From an uncultured Flavobacteriaceae bacterium (GTDB lineage: Bacteria > Bacteroidota > Bacteroidia > Flavobacteriales > Flavobacteriaceae), in the NCBI GenBank assembly GCA_947494205.1, contig CANLUH010000004.1, positions 361,963 through 425,962 of the forward strand: a stretch of DNA of 64,000 nt, read 5' to 3'. Of this stretch, positions 52,335 through 59,849 are shown piece after piece. The notes beneath the pieces are model-generated. The model made no database searches, was not told the DNA's origin, and was given only the letters and a program-made list of their open reading frames with translations. The position numbers and the translations under genes were made by a program. The stretch's first letter is position 1, and the number at the start of each line of letters is the position of its first letter.

Positions 52335-54506
52335 ATGAATACACCTTCGCATAGAAAGCTTAGGGGTTACGCTTTTGATCCCTCTTTGTCAATACGCCTA
52401 GACACGCACAGTATTAACGAAATAATATATAAAGTTCCGTGGGAAGACATTGATTATTCTGATGGTACATTAAGAGGTGAATATATCGAAGTCATTGATT
52501 ACGACCCCACAGTAGAAACCTTTTACGAAACAGTAAACTTTAAAAGCGAATCCTTTTTAGCACAGAATGGTTTGTCCCCTAGCGAGAGTAATCCAAAATT
52601 TCATCAGCAAATGGTTTATGCCGTTGCTATGACAACAATTAAAAATTTTGAACGCGCTTTAGGTAGAAAGGTACTTTGGTCTACCAGAAAGTTAGAATAC
52701 GACCCCGAGCATGGCAAAGATCAATACGAAGAATACATAGATAGAATTCGCATTTACCCCCATGCAATTAGAGAGGCAAACGCTTATTATAGTCCACAAA
52801 AAAAAGCCTTATTATTTGGCTATTTTCATTCCAACCCAATAGATCAAGCAGACCAAATGCCAGGCACCTTGGTTTACACTTGTTTAAGTCACGATATTAT
52901 AGCTCACGAAACCACGCATGCTATTTTAGATGGTTTACAACGCCATTACAATCACCCTACAAATCCAGATGTTTTAGCATTTCATGAAGGTTTTGCAGAC
53001 ATTATTGCTTTATTTCAGCACTTTTCGTTTCCAGATGTACTAAAACATCAAATAGCAAAAACAAAAGGCGATTTATCTAGACAAAATTTATTAGGAGAAT
53101 TAGCACAACAATTTGGAGTTGCTATAGGGCATTATGGAAACCTTAGAGATGCCATAGGCGGTATAAATGAAAATGGAGAATGGGAGCCTAAAACACCAAA
53201 TCCAAACGAGTATAACGAAATTATGCAACCTCACGAAAGAGGAAGCATTTTGGTTTCGGCTGTTTTTGAAGCTTTTTTATCTATTTACCAAAGACGTATT
53301 GCAGATTTAAACAGAATAGCTTCTAATGGAACTGGTATTTTACCAGAAGGAGAGTTGCATCCCGACTTAGTAAACAGGCTTGCTTCGGAAGCTTCTAAAA
53401 CTGCCCAACACATTTTACATATGTGTATTAGAGCTATAGATTATTGCCCACCAACAGATATTACTTTTGGAGAATACTTAAGAGCCATAATTACCGCAGA
53501 TAGCGATTTAGTAAGTTCAGACCCATATGCGTATAGATTAGCTTTTATTGAAGCTTTTAAAAAACGAGGTATCTACCCTGTAGGTATAAATTCTTTAAGT
53601 GTAGAAAGCTTAAGATATCCTAAAATTACGGTCTCGGAAAATCCCGATTCACTTATTAAAGTTATAGCTTCTTTTTTACGTGGTTATGCTAACAGAATTG
53701 CTTACCATAACGATAGGGAACATATTTATGAAATTACAAAAGCAGTAATATCTGGAATTCCTTTAAACGAAGAAATAGAAGAGGAATATGGACGAAAAGT
53801 TAATAGACAAAAAGATGATTTTAAAATTCGTGCTCTCGAAACAGAAAGTATAAATTATAGTTATAACGACAAAATTCACGCTTACTCAAAACACCTTAAG
53901 GACTTAAGGAATATTATGGATATGAGAAACGATGAAAAAATTATCGGTTTACATAAAAGAGTAACTATTAAATTCAATGATTTTAATGAATTTGCAGAAT
54001 TAACAGGTCTTGTTTTTGGAGGAAGAGGTAAAAGATACGGTATAAAAGATTCATTAACCGATTATGGGATGAATATGGCTGCATTCTCTATTCAGAATTT
54101 ACGTTTAGTGTCTAGAGTTGGACCTAATGGAAATAAAGTAAACCAGGTTATTTTTTCAATTATTCAAAAATCTAATGTGATAATTAAAGACAACGAATTC
54201 CTTAAATACCATAACGGTTCTTCAAACAAAAAACCTAATTTAAAAAAAGAAGAAAAACTATTTGCCTACAAAGGAAGTTGTACGCTTATCATGGATTTAG
54301 ATACTAGAGAATTAAAATATTCAATAAAAAAACCTATTGTAATAAAAAGAGGCGACGAAATAGAACTTAATAAAAAAGCAATTAAAGATCAATGGGGCTT
54401 CCAAAATGAAGTAACAGTAAACGCTATGAGTGAGTTTCAAAAATACTTTAGCGCTGCTATAAATGATAATGCTTTCGAACCCTTTGCTTTGCTTCACCAA
54501 CACTAA
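52335..54506 (+). CDS. Cytosolic gluzincin-like metallopeptidase (first gene of the metallohydrolase cassette)
   Basis: A 723-residue protein without signal peptide or membrane helix. The zinc site is IIAHETTHAILDGL (HExxH at about 192-196), and the third ligand region is LAFHEGFADIIALF (about 214-226), equivalent to the thermolysin NEGFSD motif with His in place of Asn. N-terminal RKLRGYAFDPSLSIRLDT and IYPHAIREANAYYSPQKKAL are likely family-specific. The C-terminal about 250 residues form a separate domain of unknown fold. By motif it is a gluzincin; unlike the M4 enzyme at 2153 it has no propeptide or sorting domain. It begins a tight three-gene unit (gaps 6 and 18 nt), so it likely acts with the next two enzymes. 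Confidence 0.8.
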   Translation: MNTPSHRKLRGYAFDPSLSIRLDTHSINEIIYKVPWEDIDYSDGTLRGEYIEVIDYDPTVETFYETVNFKSESFLAQNGLSPSESNPKFHQQMVYAVAMTTIKNFERALGRKVLWSTRKLEYDPEHGKDQYEEYIDRIRIYPHAIREANAYYSPQKKALLFGYFHSNPIDQADQMPGTLVYTCLSHDIIAHETTHAILDGLQRHYNHPTNPDVLAFHEGFADIIALFQHFSFPDVLKHQIAKTKGDLSRQNLLGELAQQFGVAIGHYGNLRDAIGGINENGEWEPKTPNPNEYNEIMQPHERGSILVSAVFEAFLSIYQRRIADLNRIASNGTGILPEGELHPDLVNRLASEASKTAQHILHMCIRAIDYCPPTDITFGEYLRAIITADSDLVSSDPYAYRLAFIEAFKKRGIYPVGINSLSVESLRYPKITVSENPDSLIKVIASFLRGYANRIAYHNDREHIYEITKAVISGIPLNEEIEEEYGRKVNRQKDDFKIRALETESINYSYNDKIHAYSKHLKDLRNIMDMRNDEKIIGLHKRVTIKFNDFNEFAELTGLVFGGRGKRYGIKDSLTDYGMNMAAFSIQNLRLVSRVGPNGNKVNQVIFSIIQKSNVIIKDNEFLKYHNGSSNKKPNLKKEEKLFAYKGSCTLIMDLDTRELKYSIKKPIVIKRGDEIELNKKAIKDQWGFQNEVTVNAMSEFQKYFSAAINDNAFEPFALLHQH

Positions 54507-54512
54507 ACAATT

Positions 54513-55985
54513 ATGATTAATTACGATACTATTACAGATGTAGATATTAGAATGTATGGTACTGGAACTGGCGATTGTTTTGTACTTAAGTTTTTTTATA
54601 ATACAGAAAAAACGTTTACTATGATGATAGATGGTGGTACTTGGAAAGGTACTAAAGCACATTTATCTAAATATGTAAACGATTTAAAAGATTATGTAAA
54701 CGGACATATAGACTTATTGGTTATTACACATGAGCATAAAGACCATGTGTATTTATTTGATGCCTGTTCAGATATATTTATAAACGATTTTACTTTCGAT
54801 GAAATTTGGATGGCATGGAGCGAAGATGATCAAGACGATTTGGTAAAAGAATGGAAAGATAAGTTTGGCCAGAAGAAAAAAGCACTAGCTATGGCTTCAG
54901 ATCAAATAAACCTTAAGTTAAAAGATACAACGTTAACCAATCAGCTAAAAAGAGGATTTAAAGGCGAAGAAATAGTTGGTCGTTTTAATCATTTTTCAGA
55001 CGCTTTAAACGATTTTAAAGCACTTCATTTTTCAGCTGATAAAACAGGTGAATATAAGGGCGGCTTAAAGGGCATGGACATTATTAAAAATACCATTGCT
55101 AAAGATAATATTAGATATTGTAAACCTGGTGAGATAGCCTCTATTTCGAAATTACCAGGTGTTAAATTTCATATACTAGGCCCACCTCAATCTATTAAAG
55201 CTATACGAAAAGAGCATGGTAAAAAAGGAACTAACGACACTTACGATCATAATAAAGTATTAAAACGAAGCGATTCGTTTTCGGCAGTAATAACAGATAC
55301 AACTACTAATATAGGGCAATCTCCATTCGATTCTAAATATAAAACAGATTGTAACAAAATTAAAACATACTACAATAACGAAGATGCGTTTTGGCGAACT
55401 GTAGATTTAGACTGGTTAGTAAGTGGCGCTGGTAATTTGGCTTTAAGAGTTAACACCGGAATTAATAATTTAAGCCTTGCTATGGCTATTGAATTAGAAG
55501 ATTCTGAAAAAGTCTTGCTATTTCCGGGAGATGCAGAGTTTGGTAGTTGGGAAAGTTGGCATACTATAGATTGGGATAAAAAACCAGATAATGGTAAACA
55601 CTTAACAGAAGACTTACTAAACAGAACCGTTTTTTATAAAGTAGCACATCATTTAAGCCATAATGGTACAGCAAAAGCTAAAGGTTTACAAATGATGACT
55701 TCCCCAGATTTAGTATCTATGGCAACATTAGATTTCGATGCTATAAGTAGCAACTGGAAAACCACAATGCCAAATAGAGGTATTTTAAAAGAGTTAATTA
55801 ATAAAACTAAAGGACGTTTAATAATTATGAACGAAAAAAATCTCTTTTACGATTTCGATGAAAAGATTCCTCTAGCAGATAGAATTAAATCTGAACGCTC
55901 AAGGTTAAACGAAAAACAGCAAAAAGCCTACAAAGAAGCATATAAAGAAGAAAAGTTCTACAAGCAATACAGGATAAAAGTATAA
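54513..55985 (+). CDS. Metallo-beta-lactamase-fold hydrolase (ComEC-like type), second cassette gene
   Basis: A 490-residue MBL-fold protein. Metal motifs: MIDGGTWKG after the first strand, LVITHEHKDHVYLF (HxHxDH at about 73-78), LLFPGDAEFGSWESW (aspartate ligand) and FYKVAHHLSHNGTAK (His ligand). The last two resemble the C-terminal MBL domain of ComEC/Rec2. A long helical insertion (about 100-200, rich in Lys and Asp) separates the first and later metal motifs. No signal peptide. Substrate unknown; nuclease, lactonase or phosphodiesterase activity is possible. It lies 6 nt after the peptidase gene. Confidence 0.85.
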   Translation: MINYDTITDVDIRMYGTGTGDCFVLKFFYNTEKTFTMMIDGGTWKGTKAHLSKYVNDLKDYVNGHIDLLVITHEHKDHVYLFDACSDIFINDFTFDEIWMAWSEDDQDDLVKEWKDKFGQKKKALAMASDQINLKLKDTTLTNQLKRGFKGEEIVGRFNHFSDALNDFKALHFSADKTGEYKGGLKGMDIIKNTIAKDNIRYCKPGEIASISKLPGVKFHILGPPQSIKAIRKEHGKKGTNDTYDHNKVLKRSDSFSAVITDTTTNIGQSPFDSKYKTDCNKIKTYYNNEDAFWRTVDLDWLVSGAGNLALRVNTGINNLSLAMAIELEDSEKVLLFPGDAEFGSWESWHTIDWDKKPDNGKHLTEDLLNRTVFYKVAHHLSHNGTAKAKGLQMMTSPDLVSMATLDFDAISSNWKTTMPNRGILKELINKTKGRLIIMNEKNLFYDFDEKIPLADRIKSERSRLNEKQQKAYKEAYKEEKFYKQYRIKV

Positions 55986-56003
55986 AACTAAACACCATTA
56001 CAA

Positions 56004-57731
56004 ATGGCATCATCACACGATAAACCGATAATAAATTGTCATACTCATATTTTTAAGGGAGAACATGTACCTCCTCTTTTAGCAAAAACTTTTGTGCCTT
56101 GGCCATTGTACAACATTTTAAGTATCCCATTTATATTATGGATATTTAAACGTTTTATAACCAAAAAGAACAAGAAATATCAAGACCCCTATATAGAACG
56201 CGAAAGGAATAAAGTAAAAAAGAGGATTAAAATTCAACGTAATAGTTTTCTTAAAGCATTAATAATGTTTTTAAAAACTGCCATTACTATACAAGCTGTA
56301 TTTATTGTTTGTAATTGGCTAGAGCTTAACACTAATAATAACCTAATTTATAAAGTGCAACAATGGTTAACAGAACATTATTTATTAATTCCTTTTAACC
56401 ATTTAATTCTAGATATTTTAATTGTTGCATTAGTGGTTTTATTTGTTAAATCTGGACGAAACTTGTTATGGTTTATAGTAAAGAAATCTATAAAACTATT
56501 ATCACTATTACCTGGTAAAATGACTCGCGATTTAATTGATCGTTATTTATTACTAGGCCGTTTTACAATATACAAAAGCCAGAGTACAACATTCTCTAAG
56601 CTAGTACAACAGTACGATGAAGGGGCTAAATTTATAGTATTACCTATGGATATGGAATACATGGGCGCTGGAAAACTAAAAAAAGGCTTTGAGTATAAAG
56701 ACCAAATGCAAGAGTTAGTAGATATTAAAAATAAGAGCACAAATAAAGATGCTATTCTGCCTTTTGTGTTTGTAGAGCCTAGACGCATTAGAGAAGATAA
56801 AACACAGCTACAATATAACCTAGATACTAATACAGGAAAAGTAACCTTACAAGATTGTTTTATAAAACGCTATATAGAGGACGAACAATTTAGTGGATTT
56901 AAAATATACCCTGCGTTAGGTTATTATGTCTTTGATGAAACCCTATTGCCATTATGGAAATATGCTGCAGATAACCAAATCCCAATTATGACGCATTGTA
57001 TAAAAGGAACTATATTTTACAGGGGTAAAAAGAAAAAGGAATGGGACGCTCACCCAGTTTTTAAAGAGTACATTAATTTGGAGAGAAATGAATTAGGTCC
57101 ATTGTTGCTTCCTGAGCATAAAAACATGGATTTCTCTCTAAACTTTACGCATCCATTAAACTATTTAGTCCTTTTAAAAGAAGAATTGCTTCGCATTTGG
57201 GTTGGTAAATGCTCGCAAGAGACTAAAAATATTTTTGGATACACAGATGACGACACCAAGTTAAAATGGGACTTATCACACTTAAAACTATGCCTTGCTC
57301 ATTTTGGAGGAGAAGACCAATGGTATCGTTATTTAGAATCCGACAGATATGATTATGCTGCAAAACTAAAAACAAATCCTTTACAAGGTGTAAACTTTAT
57401 ACACACTAGTACTGGAAAATTTAGTTGGAAAAAACTAGAAGACTCATGGAAATACGTCGATTGGTATTCTATTATATGTAGTATAATGTTACAGCATGAA
57501 AATGTCTATGCAGACATTAGTTACATTTTATATAATGAAGACATTTTTCCGTTGTTAAAAGAAACCATTAATCATCCTAACCTTGGAGATAAGGTATTGT
57601 TTGGAACAGACTTTTTTGTAGTACGTAATCATGCTTCAGAAAAAGGCTTAGTATCTAAAACATTAAGTAATTTAAGTGATGCAGAGTTTAATAAAATAGC
57701 TAGAGAGAATCCTAGTAGATTTATTAGATAG
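56004..57731 (+). CDS. Amidohydrolase-like TIM barrel with a transmembrane insertion, third cassette gene
   Basis: A 575-residue protein. The first barrel strand carries the metal pair INCHTHIF (HxH at 13 and 15). Instead of continuing the barrel, about residues 25-180 contain several hydrophobic helices (PLYNILSIPFILWIF, then FLKTAITIQAVFIVCNWL, then HLILDILIVALVVLFV) with Lys/Arg-rich loops. The barrel resumes near 190 (YDEGAKFIVLPMDMEYMG), with PIMTHCIKGT (about 328), LCLAHFGGEDQW (about 430) and VLFGTDFFVVRNH (about 533), matching amidohydrolase-superfamily metal and catalytic positions. This would tether the enzyme to the membrane. C-terminus FNKIARENPSRFIR has a decayed copy at 58207-58265. 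Confidence 0.8.
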   Translation: MASSHDKPIINCHTHIFKGEHVPPLLAKTFVPWPLYNILSIPFILWIFKRFITKKNKKYQDPYIERERNKVKKRIKIQRNSFLKALIMFLKTAITIQAVFIVCNWLELNTNNNLIYKVQQWLTEHYLLIPFNHLILDILIVALVVLFVKSGRNLLWFIVKKSIKLLSLLPGKMTRDLIDRYLLLGRFTIYKSQSTTFSKLVQQYDEGAKFIVLPMDMEYMGAGKLKKGFEYKDQMQELVDIKNKSTNKDAILPFVFVEPRRIREDKTQLQYNLDTNTGKVTLQDCFIKRYIEDEQFSGFKIYPALGYYVFDETLLPLWKYAADNQIPIMTHCIKGTIFYRGKKKKEWDAHPVFKEYINLERNELGPLLLPEHKNMDFSLNFTHPLNYLVLLKEELLRIWVGKCSQETKNIFGYTDDDTKLKWDLSHLKLCLAHFGGEDQWYRYLESDRYDYAAKLKTNPLQGVNFIHTSTGKFSWKKLEDSWKYVDWYSIICSIMLQHENVYADISYILYNEDIFPLLKETINHPNLGDKVLFGTDFFVVRNHASEKGLVSKTLSNLSDAEFNKIARENPSRFIR

Positions 57732-57876
57732 GTTAAAAACTACCGTTTAGAAGTTGAAAACCGCATTTCAAAAAGTGTATACAAATAGTTTTAGACTTAA
57801 ATATTACTTTCATTGAAACAAAGCGGTTGTCGAAAAGCTTAAAGAGTAGACTTTTATTTCTAAACATTATAAATTT

Positions 57877-58011
57877 ATGAAAACATCACTTTTAAACACT
57901 TTTAAAGAGAAAGCTATTTTATCTGAAGATACATTAAGTAAAATTGTAGGCGGAGGCCCTCAATTAGATCCTATTTACAGAATAGATGGTGAGTTTGTAT
58001 ACGGTATGTAA
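57877..58011 (+). CDS. Short double-glycine peptide (44 residues) after the metallohydrolase cassette
   Basis: MKTSLLNTFKEKAILSEDTL then SKIVGGGPQLD and a C-terminal PIYRIDGEFVYGM. The first 25 residues are an amphipathic leader of the type seen in Bacteroidota double-glycine precursors (compare LSEDTLSKIVGG with NNDQLHRINGG at 41360). The core of about 17 residues has no Cys and few Ser/Thr, so a lanthipeptide is unlikely. It lies 145 nt after the barrel gene and 27 nt before a strong terminator, consistent with a real short transcript. It is too short for standard gene calling. Confidence 0.6.
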   Translation: MKTSLLNTFKEKAILSEDTLSKIVGGGPQLDPIYRIDGEFVYGM

Positions 58012-58037
58012 AGTATTATCACCCTTAAACATCACAT

Positions 58038-58075
58038 AAAAAGCAAGATTTAGAGTTCTCTAAATCTTGCTTTTT
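58038..58075 (+). terminator. Terminator after the 44-residue peptide gene
   Basis: Twelve-bp stem GCAAGATTTAGA/TCTAAATCTTGC with flanking A and T runs (AAAA and TTTTT). It ends the peptide transcript and perhaps that of the cassette. Confidence 0.85.
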
Positions 58076-58096
58076 ATATTTTATTGAATATTTATT

Positions 58097-58189
58097 TTAT
58101 CTACCTCCTAACGTTAACAATTCATTACACAGCACTTCTGTTATGTAACATTTCCTCTCTTATTTACCTTCTCAAGTACGTATTATTAA
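58097..58189 (-). pseudogene. Relic of an ssb 3' end
   Basis: On the minus strand the last 31 codons of an ssb gene can be read with two in-frame stops: LIIRT, stop, EGK, stop, ER, then KCYITEVLCNELLTLGGR and the natural stop. The intact ssb (63373-63705) ends KRYTTEVVCNELLMLGK. Codon-by-codon alignment needs no gap across this stretch, and Trp has become TGA and Asp TAA. It is thus a decayed copy, oriented like the intact gene and 5.3 kb to its left. Confidence 0.8.
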
Positions 58190-58206
58190 TTTCTAAAACA
58201 TGAAAC

Positions 58207-58265
58207 AATTTATCTAATAACGAGTGTAATAAAATAGCAAGAGACAACTCTAGTAGCTTTATATT
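58207..58265 (+). pseudogene. Relic of a second amidohydrolase 3' end
   Basis: In frame with the intact gene end (AEFNKIARENPSRFIR), this stretch reads NECNKIARDNSSSFIL, 10 of 16 residues the same, and the DNA aligns without gaps from AATTTA onward. No further part of the gene is present, so it is the tail of a mostly deleted duplicate. Confidence 0.65.
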
Positions 58266-58433
58266 ATTACTAAATATTCATTATTAAAAACATGTTTTCC
58301 GTTTACCTGTTCTCCTAATGGTTTATGAATATTATACATAACAAAGGTTTTTAATGCTCCAAAAAGAACTATTACTTTAAATAGTTTCTAACAGTATTAT
58401 TTGTTCTATAAGAAAGAAAAAAATATTTTTTTA

Positions 58434-58461
58434 TTGGGTTATATAAATTTAGATATATTTG
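58434..58461 (+). promoter_or_regulatory. Promoter of the beta-barrel/MMPL/LolA-like operon
   Basis: TTG (58434-58436), a 17-nt spacer and TATATTTG (58454-58461) fit the Bacteroidota consensus; start codon 58519 gives a leader of about 50 nt. Confidence 0.65.
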
Positions 58462-58518
58462 TTAAAATAATGCTCTAAGAGCCCTAAAACCCTAGTAAAC
58501 CACCAGACTATTCATTTT

Positions 58519-59814
58519 ATGAAAGTACATTTATCTACTTATTTATCACTCCTATTTACAGCCATGATATGTATACAATTACATGCTCAAAAAAAACAGG
58601 ATACGATTAAGAGTAAGTTTAAATTTTCTGATCTTCCTATAGAATGGCAAGGGTTTATAGATTCCAGACATGGACCAAGAATAAAAAATGATCCTTATCA
58701 AAATAAGGACTTTAGTTTAAGTGAAACTCGTTTACAATTACAATTAGATTATTGGACAGATATCTCTGAAATAAAAATAAAAACAGATTTTATTTACGAC
58801 TCTCAGCAGGGGAAATTTTTAGTTAACTTAAGAGAAGTTAATTTATTTTTAACACCTTCATCATGGTTTGATTTTAAAATTGGAAGGCAAATCCTTACTT
58901 GGGGAAAAGGTGACATGCTATTTGTTAATGATTTATTTCCTAAAGACTGGCAATCCTTTTTTATTGGAAGAGAACTAGAATATTTAAAATCCTATTCAGA
59001 TGCCGTTAAATTAACGTTTTACCTTCCATGGTTTGAATTAAATACAATTTATGTTCCAGCATTTAACAGTGATATTTTCCCAAACGGTGAACGTTTATCA
59101 TTTTTTAACCCTTTTCAAGGTTCTTTTACAGGGGATAAAACCCCAATACAGGCCGACAAACCAAATACATGGTTTAAAAATTCTGAATACCACTGGAGAG
59201 CTAGAAAAAATGTTAAAGGCTACGATTTAGCCTTGTACGGCTATTATGGATACTGGAAAAGCCCAGCGGGAGTAAATGTTCAAAATGGAAATGTAACTTT
59301 TCCTAGATTAAGTGTACATGGTTTGAGTTTTGAAGGGAACCTGTTTAAGGGTATTACTAGTTTTGAAGCTGGCTATTATAAATCAATAAATGACCCAAAT
59401 GGTAAAGACTTTACTATTAGAAATAGCCAATGGGTCTTTTTATTAGGCTACACACGCGATTTAAAAAATGACTTTTCTATAGGTGCTCAATATTACACAG
59501 AAGTTATGACTAATTATAACAATATGGTAAACAACTTACCTTCTGGAGCTGCAAAACCAAAGAGAATACACGATATGTTTACGTTACGATTAACCAAACT
59601 ATTAGTTAACCAAAAATTAAACCTCTCCTTTTTTGGCTATTACTCATTATCAGACAGTGATGCATATTTAAGGCCTAATATAGCATATAAACTAAGCGAC
59701 GGCTGGAAAATAGAAACGGGAGGAAATCTATTTATGGGAAAACAAGACACCACATTCTGGAGTCAGTTTCAAAATAACAACAACATCTATGCTGGCCTAA
59801 AAAGGAGCTTTTAA
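58519..59814 (+). CDS. Outer-membrane beta-barrel protein (DUF1302-like), export operon
   Basis: A 431-residue outer-membrane protein: signal peptide (1-23, ending LHA), then alternating aromatic/hydrophobic strands typical of barrels (for example LSETRLQLQLDYW, FDFKIGRQILTWGKGDML, YDLALYGYYGYW) and a C-terminal aromatic residue (YAGLKRSF). The pattern FKIGRQILTWGKGD resembles DUF1302-type porins that are commonly encoded with MMPL-type RND pumps. It starts the operon, 35 nt before the RND gene, and probably forms the outer-membrane part of an export route for a hydrophobic or lipid substrate. Confidence 0.78.
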   Translation: MKVHLSTYLSLLFTAMICIQLHAQKKQDTIKSKFKFSDLPIEWQGFIDSRHGPRIKNDPYQNKDFSLSETRLQLQLDYWTDISEIKIKTDFIYDSQQGKFLVNLREVNLFLTPSSWFDFKIGRQILTWGKGDMLFVNDLFPKDWQSFFIGRELEYLKSYSDAVKLTFYLPWFELNTIYVPAFNSDIFPNGERLSFFNPFQGSFTGDKTPIQADKPNTWFKNSEYHWRARKNVKGYDLALYGYYGYWKSPAGVNVQNGNVTFPRLSVHGLSFEGNLFKGITSFEAGYYKSINDPNGKDFTIRNSQWVFLLGYTRDLKNDFSIGAQYYTEVMTNYNNMVNNLPSGAAKPKRIHDMFTLRLTKLLVNQKLNLSFFGYYSLSDSDAYLRPNIAYKLSDGWKIETGGNLFMGKQDTTFWSQFQNNNNIYAGLKRSF

Positions 59815-59849
59815 CTATAAAAAACATAGGGATATCTAAAACATAATCC

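Larger units (their letters stand above)
58190..58518. other. Intergenic region with a relic and the export-operon promoter
   Basis: Contains the amidohydrolase relic (58207-58265) and, near the right end, the promoter at 58434-58461. Between them the minus strand has an unassigned open stretch 58259-58380 (YNIHKPLGEQVNGKHVF then NNEYLVII, stop) that may be another gene remnant. Confidence 0.4.

Noticed and set aside
58259..58380. Minus-strand stretch ending HVFNNEYLVII and stop
   Set aside because: About 40 codons open but not assignable; overlaps the amidohydrolase relic. It may be a further gene remnant, not claimed.
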